From NCBI RefSeq assembly GCF_019430945.1, contig NZ_JAHYCB010000005.1, positions 372,001-436,000 on the forward strand: a stretch of 64,000 nucleotides of DNA, read 5' to 3'. This DNA comes from Neorhizobium populisoli. Lineage in GTDB: Bacteria > Pseudomonadota > Alphaproteobacteria > Rhizobiales > Rhizobiaceae. Positions 63,610-64,000 of the stretch are shown here, piece by piece. Under the pieces are notes generated by a model that had not been told where the DNA came from, made no database searches, and was given only the letters and a program-made list of their open reading frames with translations. The stretch's first letter is position 1. Each line of letters starts with the position of its first letter. A program made the position numbers and the translations under genes.

Positions 63610-64000
63610 TCAGTGCCCCGAAAACTCCATCAGCGTCCTTACCTCGACGCCCAGCGCCTCGAGCTTCTTGCGACCGCCGATATCCGGCAGGTCGATGACG
63701 AAACAGGCGGACACGATCTCCGCACCAAGCTGACGCAGCAGCTTGACGGCGCCTTCTGCCGTGCCGCCGGTGGCGATCAGGTCATCGGTCAGGATTACCT
63801 TCTCGCCGGGCTTCACGGCGTCCACATGCATCTCCATCTCATCGACGCCGTATTCCAGGCTATAGGCGATCCGCACCGTGTCATGCGGCAGCTTGCCCTT
63901 TTTGCGGATCGGCACGAAGCCGGCCTTGAGTTGGTGCGCCAGTGCGCCACCCAGGATGAAGCCGCGCGCCTCGATGCCGGCAACTTTGTCGACGCCAAGG
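63610..64000 (-). CDS. apt: adenine phosphoribosyltransferase Apt, 5' end outside window
   Basis: Apt converts adenine and PRPP to AMP in purine salvage. Visible are [16 protein letters not shown] (upstream part, open to the window edge), [21 protein letters not shown] and the PRPP-binding loop [18 protein letters not shown], then a normal C-terminus. About 130 of ~180 residues are in the window; the N-terminus lies beyond 64000. Confidence 0.95.
   Translation of the reverse strand, partial: LGVDKVAGIEARGFILGGALAHQLKAGFVPIRKKGKLPHDTVRIAYSLEYGVDEMEMHVDAVKPGEKVILTDDLIATGGTAEGAVKLLRQLGAEIVSACFVIDLPDIGGRKKLEALGVEVRTLMEFSGH

Overview
The window is a gene-dense stretch (by eye about 60% G+C) of an alphaproteobacterial chromosome, almost certainly from the Rhizobiaceae (Rhizobium/Neorhizobium/Agrobacterium/Sinorhizobium group). 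The signs are the gene order greA - lpsB - lpsE - (LPS genes) - lrp - trxB - lsrB - tandem AbcR-type sRNAs - arsR, which I recall from Sinorhizobium meliloti; a rhizobial type CarB, an Lrp-family regulator and a ClpS2-type adaptor; rhizobial intergenic palindromes; and an alphaproteobacterial SOS box (GTTC-N7-GTTC). No rRNA, tRNA, CRISPR array, prophage or intact insertion sequence was seen.

Layout. 0-6.3 kb: a partial fosmidomycin-resistance-like MFS pump, a DUF2306 membrane protein, a membrane-anchored LytTR regulator, carB and a small secreted protein. 6.5-10.4 kb: a LuxR-type regulator, then a two-gene DNA-repair operon (HhH-containing radical SAM protein plus a DUF4130-UdgX fusion) with an SOS box at its 5' end. 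10.6-17.1 kb: greA with a structured leader, then an LPS core region: lpsB and lpsE flank a lower-G+C block (GT25 transferase, two FkbM methyltransferases, another glycosyltransferase) that looks like a variable cassette. 17.1-20.6 kb: lrp, trxB, lsrB, two tandem AbcR-like sRNAs and an ArsR regulator. 20.6-29.3 kb: metabolic genes (OYE reductase, SDR with divergent LysR, ChaA antiporter, MetE-like protein, PQQ-type sugar dehydrogenase) and a toxin-antitoxin remnant. 29.3-39 kb: aatA, an EAL protein with altered metal site, cspA, an MBL hydrolase, MarR and OmpR/EnvZ-like regulators, and a MarR-Bcr/CflA efflux pair with a clear operator. 38.8-49 kb: the csaA-proC-ybjN operon, ubiK, the lgt-methyltransferase-pgeF group, an M24-fold protein lacking the metal ligands, prs and a double-Kazal lipoprotein. 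49-64 kb: two large GGDEF-EAL proteins, rplY, an orphan solute-binding protein, pth-prmB, clpS2, a complete VapBC module with operator, ychF, a DUF2157 protein, a MaoC pair and the 3' part of apt.

The most interesting items are the SOS-box-controlled radical SAM/UdgX repair pair, the tandem sRNAs beside lsrB, the replaced LPS block, the M24 protein without metal ligands, the solute-binding protein paired with a GGDEF-EAL receptor, and several palindromic operators and leader structures. All family assignments come from motifs read by eye; no database search was run.
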